Below the pieces are notes generated by a model, which saw nothing but the letters and a program-made list of their open reading frames with translations, had not been told where the DNA came from and did no database searches. DNA of 64,000 bases from Paramarasmius palmivorus (lineage: Eukaryota > Basidiomycota > Agaricomycetes > Agaricales > Marasmiaceae): the NCBI GenBank assembly GCA_037176845.1, contig JAYKXP010000024.1, positions 124,001 to 188,000 on the forward strand. Reading direction: 5' to 3'. Below, one piece after another: positions 1 to 10,958 of this stretch. Made by a program: the position numbers and the translations under genes. Numbering within the stretch: the stretch's first letter is position 1; each line of letters opens with the position of its first letter.

Positions 1-40
1 ACGTTTCCTCATCTTTTTTCTCATTTCTTTCACCTCCCAG

Positions 41-403
41 TGGCAATGTCGACAAATCATGACTCGAACTGACTTTCTGGAAGGTAAGCACGCCCCTTGG
101 TGCTCTGGGCTCAGGGTTATTTAATATTTCCTCAAGACCTGGACAGGAAGAATATCATCGCCATTGACGTAGGTCACTAGCGGCTCTCTTCAATTCGCCA
201 TTAACCCTTTGCCGTAGGAGAACCATGACGTGAGACCAGACTCGATGTTAATCCTGCATGCTGCACGACAAGTCGTGGAAGATGAAGACTTCCAAGAGAC
301 TCTCGACAGTGTCAGGGATCGTATTGACGAAATTGAGAGTTTACATCGTACACGAGAGTTGACGGTTCGTGTTTTACATACAGTCTCGAAGAAAAAATAC
401 TGA
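41..403 (+). CDS. 3' end of an unrecognised gene (5' partial)
   Basis: The three last exons of a gene that probably enters from the left edge. A long pyrimidine tract ending in CAG at 38-40 is a strong acceptor, and the frame stays open from 41. Introns of about 50 nt at 84-136 and 169-217 join exons 41-83, 137-168 and 218-403, ending in TGA at 401-403. An in-frame ATG at 59 could instead start a small protein of about 80 residues. The visible part is charged and likely helical, with segments such as TDFLEDLDRKNII and DSVRDRIDEIESLHRTREL, and ends in a basic SKKKY. I do not recognise the family. The clean splicing argues that it is a real gene. Confidence 0.5.
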
Positions 404-780
404 TCTTAAGTACCTGTTTAGTTCAAGGATCTGGAAAAGGGAGATAAAATACGGCTAGTGGTCGACAAAGGTGGCGCAGAGCTTCTTGAAAGGAGATCAC
501 CTTAATATAGCGACTTTTTGTACTTAAGATATTCAGACGCGTGGAGTGGATATGTGAAGACCAACTCTTTCTTAGTCGGCTCTTCACTCTGAATATATTT
601 CCACTCTTTGGGCCCTGGTAGTACGTAGAGCTACAGTATGCCGAAAATAAAAACCGTGAGCAAAGCATGAGAAAGGAGGTATGTACGACAGAATAGAACG
701 ATGTATACTAAATTACAGACAACACAGAGCGATGATGAGGTGTAAAAATGCTTTGAAAGGGTGTTCCCGAATGAGTCCAT
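404..780. other. Intergenic, convergent gene ends
   Basis: 377 bases between the stop at 403 and the nab2 stop at 781 on the other strand. Only short chance reading frames are present. It should hold both 3' UTRs; no further element was recognised. Confidence 0.5.
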
Positions 781-2864
781 CTATGCAGCAGCTGCAACGG
801 TTTTGTTGTCTTTGTTTCCGGCAGCTGCCTCCGCTTCTTTCACCGCCTTTTCGGCCTCGAGCTTTCTCTCTTCTAGCTCCTTCAATTTTTCCTTCAACCC
901 GACATTCGACGTGCTGTTGAATGTCATACTTTTGTGAGGGCTTGCAGCGGCACCTCCCATTGACCCGGTTTCGGGGGCCTTTACGCTAACCATCGGGGAC
1001 GAGGTCGAAAGACCACGGTGGAAGGTATTCGGTAAAACACGGCCTTCTGGATGCTGATATTGGCACGTAGCACGTGTGCAGGCTGCGCCAAACCGACATT
1101 GTTGAGCAAAATGGGGATTCGATGTGGGTCGTGGTGGATGAGAGAATGCGCAGTTAGGTCGCGTGCATGCGGCACCAAATCGGCAAGGAACTGCGTTGGG
1201 GGTGGGAGGTACGTGAGGAGTGGTTGTCGGGGGCGCAGATTGCTCGGCTAATGAAAAACGGAAATGAGTTTCAATGCAGTAGATATGCGAACAGCAAACA
1301 TACCTTGGGGTTTTAATACGGCGGGACTGACATGCGCCTTAATACAGTCCTTGTCCTTGCAGTCTTTACCATTCTCGCAATGGTCTGTGCTCAAAACAAC
1401 ACCGCTTTCGACAGTAGCTACCGGCGAAGGGTGCGACCACCGACAGTGTGCGTTGGTGCACTTGACACCAAATTTGCACAGGGTGGGCGACTGGGGTCGC
1501 TCGGGAATGGCGTATGCTGGACGAGGGGTTGCGGAAGTTGGTACAGGTGCAGTAACAGGAGTCGGAGCAACGATGGTTGCTGGGTTGGGTTGAGGTACAG
1601 GAACACCTGTAGACTGAGCGTTGGATGCTACTTCAGGAGTAGCATCCTTGTGCATCGACGATGGCGACATGTCTTTGCCTCTCCCTCCGCCTCGGCCACC
1701 TCTTGCACCCCCACGTCCCCGGCCAGAAGGGTTGCCCTGATGTCCACCCTGAAAACCATTCATGTTCTGCTGCATCATTGCCATATCTTGTGGCATCATT
1801 GAGAAGCCTCCGGCAAGTGGTTGGTTGTTCATCATGCCAGTAATCTGAGCCATAAGTGCCATTTGGTTCATCATGATTTCCTGCAGCATCATAGGGTTTC
1901 CCATCGCAGCCATAGCATTCATATCCATTCCGTTCATCCCAGGGAATCCATTAGGCATCATCATATTTGGTGTCGGAGAATTGTTCGTGATGTTGTCAAT
2001 GCGTGCTTGAATATCATCGTGACCGCCTCCATTTGCATGATGCGGTGGTCCACCAACTCGATCTAGTAGACTGCGTGGGTTCGAAGGGCCATCTCGTTGC
2101 ATTGCCCTTGGGCCAGTGGGAACATCTGTTCGACGTATTTTATTGGGGTGATGCGGTGAAGGAGATCGTGCGGAGGCAGTTCTTTTCTGGGAGGTGGTGT
2201 TGGCCTGTGGAAGGGCTTGAGATATAGCCTGCTGATATACGCCATTTCGGGGGGCGGCATGGGGTTGTCGTGGGGGTTGCGAGGGAGCTTCTCGTGCTGG
2301 AGCCGGAGCCGGTTCCGGCGGTCGCTCAGTAGTGGCCGAAGCTACAGGGGGTTCGCCTTCTGTAGAACCTTTGGCTGCCTCGGCGAATAACCAATCGGTA
2401 AAGCTGCTATCTGTCGGCAGAGTTAGAACTGAAATCAAACAGTTGAACCGTTGTACGCACCATAGTCGGATCCAATTACTTCAACCAGACTATCATCAGA
2501 ACATGAAGAGCTATGAAACTGTTTTTAATACTCACAGTCATCCAACTCGCTGGTAATTTGAGCTGGGGAAACAGTCAGCAGGTTGGTCTCACACAGAGAT
2601 AACTGTAACTCACCTGCAGTCTTATTATTGATAATCATTATAAGAATATATTCTGCCATTGTTGGATCTCGAGCAAGGTAAGTACGTCTCTTGAGGGCAT
2701 AAGAAACAAGCTCACCAGAATCAGGGCTGTAACCTCTCGCCAAAAGTTCATCCTCAATGGCTTGCTATTGTAAAAAGTTAGATTCCATTATACAATGAGT
2801 AATGAGTGAGTTATACCTGTAAAACAGCAGCACGTTCCGTCCCTATGGTCAATCCGAAAGGCAT
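781..2864 (-). CDS. nab2: Nab2-type nuclear poly(A)-RNA-binding CCCH zinc-finger protein
   Basis: Binds poly(A) RNA in the nucleus and, in the Nab2/ZC3H14 family, controls tail length and mRNA export. Translation from the ATG at 2864 begins MPFGLTIGTERA and gives the family's PWI-like N-terminal fold, including TMAEYILIMIINNKTA and SSFTDWLFAEAAKG. A long Pro/Gln/Met-rich and RGG-rich middle follows (GRGRGGARGGRGGGRG). The C-terminus carries four CX5CX4CX3H fingers: CKFGVKCTNAHCRWSH, CENGKDCKDKDCIKAH, CRFGAACTRPNCAFSH and CRFGAACTRATCQYQH. The last two lie after an intron near 1194-1250. A helical charged tail ends the protein. At least five introns are needed. One of 48 nt inside the PWI part has no stop and a length divisible by three, but the spliced form SPDSDPTMAEY fits the family better. 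The joint just after that part (2525-2570) is the least certain. Confidence 0.9.
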
Positions 2865-5800
2865 AATAGCTCGAGAACGTTGTGGGTGATGAGCAAAAGG
2901 ACGAGTATTTTCAAGCTCCGCCTCCACGTGAGATATGACTCAATTCCCACGATTCACCTTTTCGAATTCAGCGCGTCTTCAGTACTTACTCTTCAACAAT
3001 GCGACCACCTCCCCTCATTTCTCCCCGTCTGAGTACCCTGTTCAAGTCAATGTCTGTTAGAACTCTAAGGGTCGGCCTAATATCATCACAAGTTAGTACC
3101 TATTCGTTGATATCATGGTTCGTGCCTCCCATCTGTCGTCCTTCATCTGTTTGATTCTGGTTACAGCATCTCGGAAGCTTCAAGTCGAGAGGGACTCTTT
3201 TAATTGCTCTCGATCCCGCTGTCTTAACCATTTTAGACCGGTGCCTTACATTGTCGCAATGCCAATAGACCTTCTCCGAGGCTGTAGAGGCTCACTATTC
3301 GAGTACACGGGAACTAGCCCCATTAGCATTGATGGGTACAAGTGCATTTTGGAGACGTGATCATGAGAATTCGATTTTACAGTTCTCGAGTCAATGTCTC
3401 TTGGTCCCACGGACAGATCATGATGGTTGAGCATGCTTTATGGTCTCTTCTGATATACGTTGACCTCATGTTTCTACAGGCATAGGTTTCGGGGTTCGCG
3501 GTTCCTTTTCAACAATTCTGTGTACTCGGGAACTACATGTGTCAATAAAGGATGGTTGGTAAAAGGGACGCCTGCGTTCTCCCGAGGTCCTTTCATCTAC
3601 GTACAGAACGTGGTGACCCGCGATGGTGTTTTTCATCAACGTCTCTACGCATCCATCAAATGAGTGGGAGCCTCTTATCGAACAACGAAACGAAGACTGT
3701 TCTACCTTTGTTTCTTCTAGAACCATCAAGCATGCAAAACCTCGATCGTATACCCGCGTTCTAACCATCCCTGAGCGGTATTCGTACAGCGCGCTATGGA
3801 TCAGCGTATATGCGGCTACAGCACGGCTGTTAGCTGTAGGTCATAAGTTTCTTGCTTAGCGCTATGAGCACCATCTAGTACAGGTGCGGATAAAGATCGG
3901 GTGGCGAGGGAACATATCGCTCATTTCATCGTCACAGCACTTACAGCGTACTTGATTCGGCTTGGTTTTGAAGCTCTACCACACACTGGCCTCATTCAAC
4001 GACTTGAGCGTTGAAAATGTTGGTTTATGTGTATCCTTATGGGTGCTCGGGGATCAACGAGCGCCCTTTAACGCCCGCTTGGCGCCCACCCCACAGATCG
4101 TGCAGATCGATCATGATCGAAATTTAGGTTTCTTCTTGCTGTACCGTCGGGTGGGCGTCTATGCTGACTCGGGAACTCATTGATTCAAGGTGAGTATAAA
4201 GGTTTACAGGCAACAGCATGTTTCCACTCTTAAACGCCTGGAAGCACATCAAACTACTGACTCACGAAACCCAAGGGCTCTACGGGTGAATACTCCATAC
4301 TTGCGTCCCGTCCTGTGTTACCAAAAAATGATGGTCTCCCACTCGGGATAGTCCCAGGATCCACTTTGCGAGCGCTGAGGACTCTTTTTTAGGTGACGTT
4401 TTGAATGTAAAGCGGAGACGAGGAATTTATTGACGTGATACATACTAGGATTCAACCCAGGTCAACAGATACTAGTCTGTCAAGCATTTCTATTCATCCC
4501 GAAACACCGACAACCCGAAGCACCGACAACCAGCGTAGATTACACACTCCGCGATGTCTTCGTATCTGGGAGCCGCATTCGGATGTAACAATGCTCAAAG
4601 ACGTTATTCAACGTGCAAGGTCAATTCCAGACGTCGACTGGTCCCCTGCAACCATTACTCCGAAGTCCATTGGTCCTGTATGCTGTTTAGCTCGAGGCAT
4701 GCACTATTGGGTATCTGCCGTTGCTCTTTTATCAACCGTTCAAGGGTCGCCGGTTGACATCGTGACAGACTGAATGGGATCAACGCTAGCATGTGTATGA
4801 AATGCACGTTTTGGGGATTCCTCGGGTAGTGGCGTCGTACGATTTTTTCCCTCTTCCCCATCTTATCAACTCCTTCCTTCACACCCAATTATTCCTGAAG
4901 ATGTCCTCTGATCCGGATCATGACATTATTTTCTCAGCCTGGCAGTGCACATGGTCTAAAAACTTCTACTCGGTGAACCAAGAGTTGTATTGTGAGTAGA
5001 CTGGCTACCCTTGAGGCGATGCTTCTAACGCCGTCATCATCCCATGACGGTCCCTATGCTTTCTTCGGTGATGTCGTGAACGGGTCAGGTAGAGAAACCA
5101 GTCATACTCCACCTGTAGTAGGATTGCTGGACCTACAGAGATGCTCCGGCACCGCTCGTGCCCATTGCTTAAGAGTAGCGGTTGTACCTCAATTTCCGTT
5201 TCCGCCGGTTACCAACCGGATATGGGGAGCTCGGAAAATGGGATGGGTCACCAGAGCAAAGAGTTGACAGGCAGCTTCCTGCATCTCACTGTTAGGGGAC
5301 TGTGGCGTGACTATAGTTCGCTGCATCCCGTTCCGAATCTCCTGTGTAACAGATGTCTCTTCTATGTACATATTTGCTCAGAACTGGATGAACTGAATCT
5401 TGAACGTTCAACTCCAAAATGACGAAGAGTGAGGCAAACGTCAGTGGCTTCAGTATCATAGTTATCATATAGCACTATGAACTCAGGACTCAGGCCCAGG
5501 GACAACAATGACGTCGGCTCGAGAAAACGGAAATTCCTCTAGGTTTTTCGACTGTCTTTCATATTGACGCAACAGCTCCGCGGTGAGAGGAGCTGACGCT
5601 ATGGAGGTCATAGTGCAAAAGACTTCTGCTATATCGATACCATCACCACGTTCGCAAGAAGTTGATTAGCCCATGGTACTGGCCCTACACATCAGGTCTG
5701 CTGTTATCGAACCTGCCGCGAAACGGCGTTCTATCAGAATATCTGCAAATTAGCCCAGGCTTGCCAGCTGCCATCACCTCGAGGCTCGCGTCCCTATCGC

Positions 5801-5949
5801 CAGATAATAGACGCTTCGACACTCCGCCAATTTGCAACTCCGAGCCGCTTTCAGCTTACTTGGATCCCGTACTTTCCAATCACAAGCCAGATAAGGATCG
5901 AACACTTTTGTGTTTGGTTTGGCACATTTTCTATTGTTTTTGAGATTCT
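2865..5949. other. Gene-poor stretch of about 3 kb
   Basis: It begins with the nab2 promoter. Apart from the weak two-exon candidate at 2999-3268, only reading frames of about 60-110 codons occur, and none resembles a known family or extends by plausible splicing. No terminal repeats, transposase or reverse-transcriptase motifs were recognised. It may hold non-coding transcripts or a decayed element; the sequence alone does not decide. Confidence 0.4.
2999..3268 (+). CDS. Possible small two-exon gene divergent from nab2
   Basis: A weak candidate. ATG at 2999 opens an exon to 3091; a 75-nt intron (GTTAGT to ACAG) leads to a second exon 3167-3268 ending in TAG. The product would be 64 residues. 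The N-terminus MRPPPLISPRLSTLF is basic and hydroxylated, like a mitochondrial presequence. No family was recognised. Start codons of this unit and nab2 would be only 134 bp apart, a common divergent arrangement here. Chance is a real alternative. Confidence 0.2.
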
Positions 5950-6366
5950 ACTAGTTATAATGATATATGTGACAGTAAATAATGTGCGTGTCCAACCTGG
6001 TATAAAATGCGCTAATGAAACAAATGCAAAGTCATTATGCAGTGATGAATGTGAATGAGGGATACCGTGGCGCAAGAATGAGGGCCAAAAAATACATGTC
6101 GCAGCCCCAGACCAGGAATTAATCGAGGGTAATAGGGAAGGGCAGGCGGTGATTCGATGCAATTGTGAATGAAGAGGGATATTGTGAAGAGGGATATTTG
6201 TGATGAGGGTATATGGTCCATGTGCGATGACTGAAGCAATTGTACAATGCGAAGTGCTGACATACCAATTAGTGCAATGAAGAGACACGAATAAAGATGT
6301 TGAGGTAAAGAGTGCAATGCAAGGGACGCCGAAAGAATGGGGTAAGCATGAAGAGGAAAGAGGCTG
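5950..6366. other. 3' flank of the cyclin gene
   Basis: 417 bases downstream of the cyclin stop, AT-richer than the genes. Near 6170-6205 there is an imperfect tandem repeat of a GAAGAGGGATATTGT-like unit. The frames here are short and low in complexity, so I read it as 3' UTR and spacer. Confidence 0.4.
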
Positions 6367-7439
6367 CTACCATCCGCACGGCATGGCGTGAGCGAACATC
6401 TTCATTTTGAGGGGATGTTGTGTCGGAACTCCTTCTGAGATCGCGAAGCCGCGTGGGGTTCCATAACCGTGTACCTTTGCAGTGAAGTCCTCTGGCCCAA
6501 TAGGAGTCTGTGGGGACGCCGATGACGCGGGTGAGGTGTTGTTGGAATAGCTCGGTGATGGTGCCTCGGACATGGGCGAACTCGAATATGAGTTCTTGCG
6601 AGTCGGAACAGGGGAGCTGTCTGCTGAGCCCGCTGGCGACGAGTGGCGCTGCTGCTGTCCAAAAGATGGGATAGGGGAAGTGGTGGAGTTCGGCTCGGGT
6701 ATGGGTGTAGCCGTCGTCGAGTTGGCGGCTTTAGCAGCCCGTTTCGACACCATCTGAAGGGAGTAGGTAGGATAAGGCCCTTGAGGGTTTTTGAAGTCTA
6801 TCGTCACTGCGTCCATGAAATTTTGCAGTATCGGATTGTCGACAGTGAGCTCCCAGTCGAGGTAGTTGCACATCTCTCGCTCCATTTGGTTGATCTCCCG
6901 CAGGGTGAACATCCCTTGCGCGACGATAGTCCACGATTTATTTGAATATGTGTCGTCGCAGATGACCTTGGATGCGATCATAAAGGCTGATATGAACAGC
7001 CGGTGCCCCGAAGAGCCACGTGCGGTGGGAAACCGGGCTTTTAGGCGCTGGAGGAGGACAAGGGCGGCGAAGGTGACGGAAGGGTGAAGTTTCGTGCGGT
7101 GTAGAGCGTAGGCAATGAAGTAAGGGAGTTTGGCATGGGACTGGGTGGTGGTCGGAGGGTATTCGGGGCAAGCAAAGAGATGAGTTATGAATCTGGCACA
7201 GAGACGTGCATTAACTTCATGACCGTAGAAGGGGTCCGGGCGTGTATGTGTAGCAGTAGCTTGGTGTGTCTATAACAAGTTGGTTGGTTTGATTTCCGTG
7301 GAGTCCGACTAGTGCAATGACAACGTACCGGCGGCATAGGTTGAAAAGACATGCGTGACCTATTATTATTGGCAAGAGCAGCTTTCTTTGGGTCAGATGG
7401 AGGCTGTTGTTGAATCGAACCAGGATATACGGTAGCCAT
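6367..7439 (-). CDS. Pcl1/Pho80-type cyclin (Pho85-class CDK partner)
   Basis: A cyclin that would bind a Pho85/Cdk5-class kinase and steer it to substrates in G1 or in polarity and nutrient control. Exon 1 from the ATG at 7439 encodes MATVYPGSIQQQPPSDPKKA. An intron of about 119 nt ends near 7271. The rest is open: the cyclin box runs over about residues 55-165 with LPYFIAYALHRTKLHPS, AALVLLQRLKARFP, GHRLFISAFMIASKVICDD and MEREMCNYLDWELTV. The long Ser/Thr/Pro-rich tail has many SP and TP sites and ends in HPLKMKMFAHAMPCGW, a C-terminal block I believe recurs in basidiomycete members. An in-frame ATG upstream at 7508 is possible, but MATVYPG is the likelier start. The exact partner kinase cannot be read from sequence. 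Confidence 0.88.
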
Positions 7440-8864
7440 GATTATAGATGAAAGATGCGAAAGCCACTGCGAAGAAAAACTGAACGTCAGTTCACAGACC
7501 GAAAACAAATCAAAGGTTCATATAAGTAAGAGAGGCCCGACACATGTCAAGGCATTATAGAATAGCAGACGCTGTGTCTAAGTCCGAACATCAAGATCTG
7601 CTAATTCTTTCCCAAGAACAAAAATTTTTTTGTTCTTGACAAACGCGGCAAAAAGGGGAAATCCTTGGGTTGGCTTTACCATAAAAGGATTCCCTAGTAA
7701 AAAATTTTTCGAAAACAGAACAATCGACTCACCAGGCTCTACAAGAGAATAACGAATAAGAACGACGAGATTATCTGGTTTGGGAACCACTTGGACAGTT
7801 CAGCTGAGGGAACTGGCAAGGTGCTTCTGGGTGGATGGTGGAGGTAAGAGAGAAGAGGAGCAAGGACTTATAGGGACAGCGGATGCCGTACGGAGGCAGA
7901 GTTATAGAGGGGTCTTGGTTCGGGGCTGCTCCATATAAATCGGTGAGTTGTCAGGCTGTGTCCCTTCTATAATCGGCCGGCAACGGCCCCCCCTTGATCA
8001 GAATAAAATATCACGGTCCCCCTTGTTGCCGTTGCAGTGCTTTTTCTTTTGCTCAGTCATGACGGCCTTGTTGTTATTGTTTTTCCGGTTTCGCAAAGGA
8101 TTGCCTAGCACTGCAGCGTCGGGCTGTCTAAAGTTGCTCGCTACGACGCTTCGCTTCAACGCTTCACCCCGCTTTCGCGTGACATCTTATGTTTTCACCT
8201 TCCTGACAAGCGTGGCTTGTAGGACTGGAGTAGTACACGTTGTGCCCTATTCGTAAACCCGAGGCTCCAAACTTTCATTTTCATTTCACGGAAACTTTGG
8301 GCATGCCCTCTCAACGTGTTCTTTCAGCATACAATGTTCAATCGACGCTTCTTTTGCCTATCTCTGGATTTTCTTGGATGCCTCGCGGATTTCCGCGTGA
8401 TGTTATACATACTCGACAAATTTACCGACAACAGCGCTTCGGAGCTCTAAACTCGATTCCTGCTCACATACATATCCTCCGGAGTATTCACTCGAGTCGA
8501 GCCACCGCGTGAATCTTTTCGGACAGCACTACTCCCAGTGGCATGCGCAGGCGTGGCTGTTCGGAACAACCTTACCGCTGTTTCCCAGATCTGCAAAGGT
8601 TCTCCGAACAAGGTACAGACTGCATTTGACATTGAACGTGACTCACTGCATCTTTCGAACAAGTAAATTTTCACCAGTCAGGATTACTGCCGATCCTTGG
8701 ACTGTCCGCCACACGGCCTGACAGAGCAAGATGCCAGCAAACTCTTCGATTCTTGACACTTGGCTTGCATCCTGTTCGAGGTTTCCAGCCTTTACCTTTC
8801 CGATAGAGAACCCCAGACGCAAAGCTTTGACGTAGGCGTCAAAAACTAGCGCTCTACTGCGAAA
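7440..8864. other. Gene-poor stretch upstream of the cyclin
   Basis: Holds the cyclin promoter and an AT-rich island at about 7600-7760 with a 26-bp palindrome. A 70-codon minus-strand frame covers 7578-7790 but its ends do not match any family I know. TATA-like ATATAAAT occurs at about 7934. Other frames (for example from 8060 and 8303) are below 70 codons and look like chance. Confidence 0.4.
7613..7638. repeat. 26-bp palindrome in an AT-rich island
   Basis: The left arm CAAGAACAAAAA is the exact reverse complement of the right arm TTTTTGTTCTTG, separated by two T. It could form a hairpin or be a two-fold protein-binding site. It lies about 175 bp upstream of the cyclin start codon. Confidence 0.7.
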
Positions 8865-8893
8865 TACCCCAATCAGTTTACTGATGTGGGGTA
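8865..8893. repeat. Inverted repeat joined to a TATA box
   Basis: TACCCCA-ATCAG, loop TTTA, CTGATG-TGGGGTA: arms of 12 and 13 nt pair with one bulged base. The right arm runs into the TATA sequence that follows. Confidence 0.65.
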
Positions 8894-9271
8894 TATAAGT
8901 GGCCTCAACGTTCAGCTACTCAGTCAACAATCAATTCGCACCGCAACACCTTCACCAGGAAGATTATAGACCTGCTCTATGAGGCTCAGGCCAACTCAAG
9001 AGGCTCGGCCGCTATCCAGCCATTTTTTGCTTCAAACTCAAGGTACGGCCCTTGTCTCGTGCACTTTGGGCTTCCAACACACTCATACCAACTCACAACG
9101 GTACCTTCGTTATCGGCTTCAAAGGCGTTCACTGAATCTGACACTGTTCCTGCTCACGCGGGCTGTTTTGCTTGTGCTGTCAGTACCAGAATGATCCCGG
9201 ATCCGTATCTTTCGCGCAACGGAAATGGCTCCATTTGTAAGGTACACTCGCAGGCTGCCGCTTCCCAGTAG
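8885..9271 (+). other. Putative transcribed region, open frame without early ATG
   Basis: Downstream of the TATA box one frame is open for about 129 codons to TAG at 9269-9271, containing IIDLLYEAQANSRGSAAIQ and HAGCFACAV, but its first in-frame ATG is at about 9191. The first ATG of a transcript starting near 8925 would be at 8979, in another frame, giving 71 residues. It may be a degraded gene, a non-coding RNA or a small protein gene. No family was recognised. Confidence 0.25.
8892..8899 (+). promoter_or_regulatory. TATA box (TATATAAG context)
   Basis: GGGGTATATAAGTGGC is a strong basidiomycete-style TATA element. It is followed about 30 bp later by a pyrimidine/CA-rich stretch (CAGCTACTCAGTCAACAATC) of the kind seen at fungal transcription starts. 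No convincing coding start follows. Confidence 0.5.
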
Positions 9272-9634
9272 TTTCCCAGTGCAACCTCTGACCCCACAGA
9301 CCCCGGATTTAGGATCTTCGGTGCGAATACCGAAATTCGACATCAAATGGAGTTTGAAAAATCTTTCTCCCGTGCGTGCTAAGGTTGACGTGCTCTTTGC
9401 TAAAACTTGATTGATTTCGCTATCAAAATGGAGTCTGTCGGCAGTAGGCCTCCTGTATAACACGGTTTTGGACCCTGTAGGGGCAAGAACTTGAAGAACT
9501 TGCATTCGGTATCTTCAAAGAAGAGTGAGTAGCGCTTACAACGCGTGTAGATATGCACGAGGCCGTCATCCTCTAATCTATATGCGAAGTTGTATCCATC
9601 CACGAACTCGCACCCCCAATGACCACTATCGGTA
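9272..9634. other. 3' flank of the GNAT gene with an overlapping minus-strand frame
   Basis: On the minus strand an 87-codon frame runs from an ATG at 9663, inside the end of the GNAT gene in another frame, to 9400. It contains GCEFVDGYNFAYRLEDD. It has no recognised relative. I treat the stretch as 3' UTR and spacer unless transcripts show an alternative GNAT C-terminus. Confidence 0.3.
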
Positions 9635-10558
9635 TCACTCGGCAACCGCACTGTCTCTATCATTTACTGAGCCTCCATCGTCCACGAAACTTTTGTAAAT
9701 GACCCATGCATCCACGTACTCCTCCCCTTTTCCATCAGCCGTCCTTAGACGTCCAGCATGAGGAATACGCCCCGCTTTCGTGAACCCTAACCGTTCCCAA
9801 AGTCTGCAAAATCAGCAATTAACGATCAGTGTTCATTAACCATGCTCCATAGTTTTTACGTGCAAGTGGCAAATAACTTACTTGACTGAAGCAGTATTAT
9901 TCACGTATACCAGGTTGAAAACGCTTGCTCGATAGCCTAACTTGGGAGCGTAATGGAGGTAGGACCTGGCTAACAGGGATCCATAGCCTCCGCCACGATG
10001 GTTTGGCGGTACCACGAAGCCTCCATTACATATCTGCATAGAGATCGATATTAGGATGCCATCGAATCACTTGGTTAGGATAAACGCACATGAGAGGAGC
10101 GGCCGGGATAGTTGGGTTTGACCTGAAATGGAGATCGAGTGGCAGTATCAGCAGTCGAGCGGCTTGGTGAAACCGGTGAGGTAGGAACGCACGTAGTAGT
10201 ACCCGGAGACGCACTCCTGCCATGTCCTCCCGTTCCTCGCTTCTTCGATGCCTATCTGTACCTCGGCGGCGTCTTCGAATCCATCAGAATGAGTGCCTTT
10301 GATGGCGACTAAGACGTCTGCGGCGAAAAAGTACTTTTGAAAGGAGTCAAGGTCGATAGGGCCTTCCTGGGGATATGTTCTTCCGTCCTCCACTTCTTTT
10401 GCGAATACTTCTCCGAGGTAATCTATTAGGCCGGGCAGGAGTTTTGCAGTGGAGAGGCTAAGATGATGGATCGTGACGAGAGTTTGATTTTTGTCCCTCC
10501 ACGCCGTCGATGGAAGGATTGTAGCATTGTTCCGTTCGATAGCACCGTAAGCTGACAT
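9635..10558 (-). CDS. GNAT-family N-acetyltransferase (Mpr1-like)
   Basis: Transfers an acetyl group from acetyl-CoA to an amine. Its best match in pattern is the yeast Mpr1 family, which acetylates azetidine-2-carboxylate and proline-derived intermediates. Translation from the ATG at 10558 begins MSAYGAIERNNATILPSTAW. Splicing joins GYYY to VKPNYPGRSSH and then to ICNGGFVVPPNHRGGGYGSL, the acetyl-CoA-binding motif A region (R/Q-x-x-G-x-G/A replaced here by HRGGGYG). ARSYLHYAPKLGYRASVFNLVYVNN and KLWERLGFTKAGRIPHAGRL complete the fold (segments quoted with a gap). Three introns lie at about 10120-10190, 10030-10080 and 9800-9890. The stop is TGA at 9635-9637. Substrate is inferred, not shown. 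Confidence 0.82.
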
Positions 10559-10958
10559 TTGAGTAGAAAGTTTTTAGTGAGTCAATATCGGTATCCAGGT
10601 CGATAATGGTCAATCTACTAAATTGGTTATTGGTCGAGTCATTCTTCCACGCGGATATTCAACTTATATCCGAAATCACGATCGTGGACTATTCAAGTTC
10701 AAGGCAAACATCTAAATCCAAGCGAATGCTCAATTCTAAAGGGAGTCATGCAACCAGCATGGAATAATAGTTTGAACTCGGGGATTCCGTTCCCGAGTTT
10801 GTCCAATGAGCCATGGGCCAAAGCAGTCCGTCATTCGTATACACATGCATAGTACTACAACACCTTTCACGGCTAAAGGAATCCATCGTGGATGCAGGAA
10901 TGGCCTAATGAATGGTTTCATCAGTGATTGGCTGTGTTTTATAGGATGTGACGCACGT
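10559..10958. other. Intergenic between two minus-strand genes
   Basis: 400 bases with the GNAT promoter and the 3' flank of the kinase gene. On the minus strand an ATATAAG element occurs at 10669-10663, about 105 bp from the GNAT start. Nothing else was recognised. Confidence 0.4.

Noticed and set aside
423..668. 81-codon minus-strand frame
   Set aside because: Lies between two convergent genes, has no domain, no splice extension and a composition like random sequence.
3466..5943. Several frames of 60-112 codons in the 3-kb gap
   Set aside because: Most begin at GTG or TTG rather than ATG, none extends by plausible introns and none resembles a family or a transposon protein.
6012..6317. 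Overlapping minus-strand frames of 101 and 145 codons
   Set aside because: Low-complexity His/Ile/Ser-rich products of a repeat-like 3' flank; they follow directly after the cyclin stop and lack any domain.
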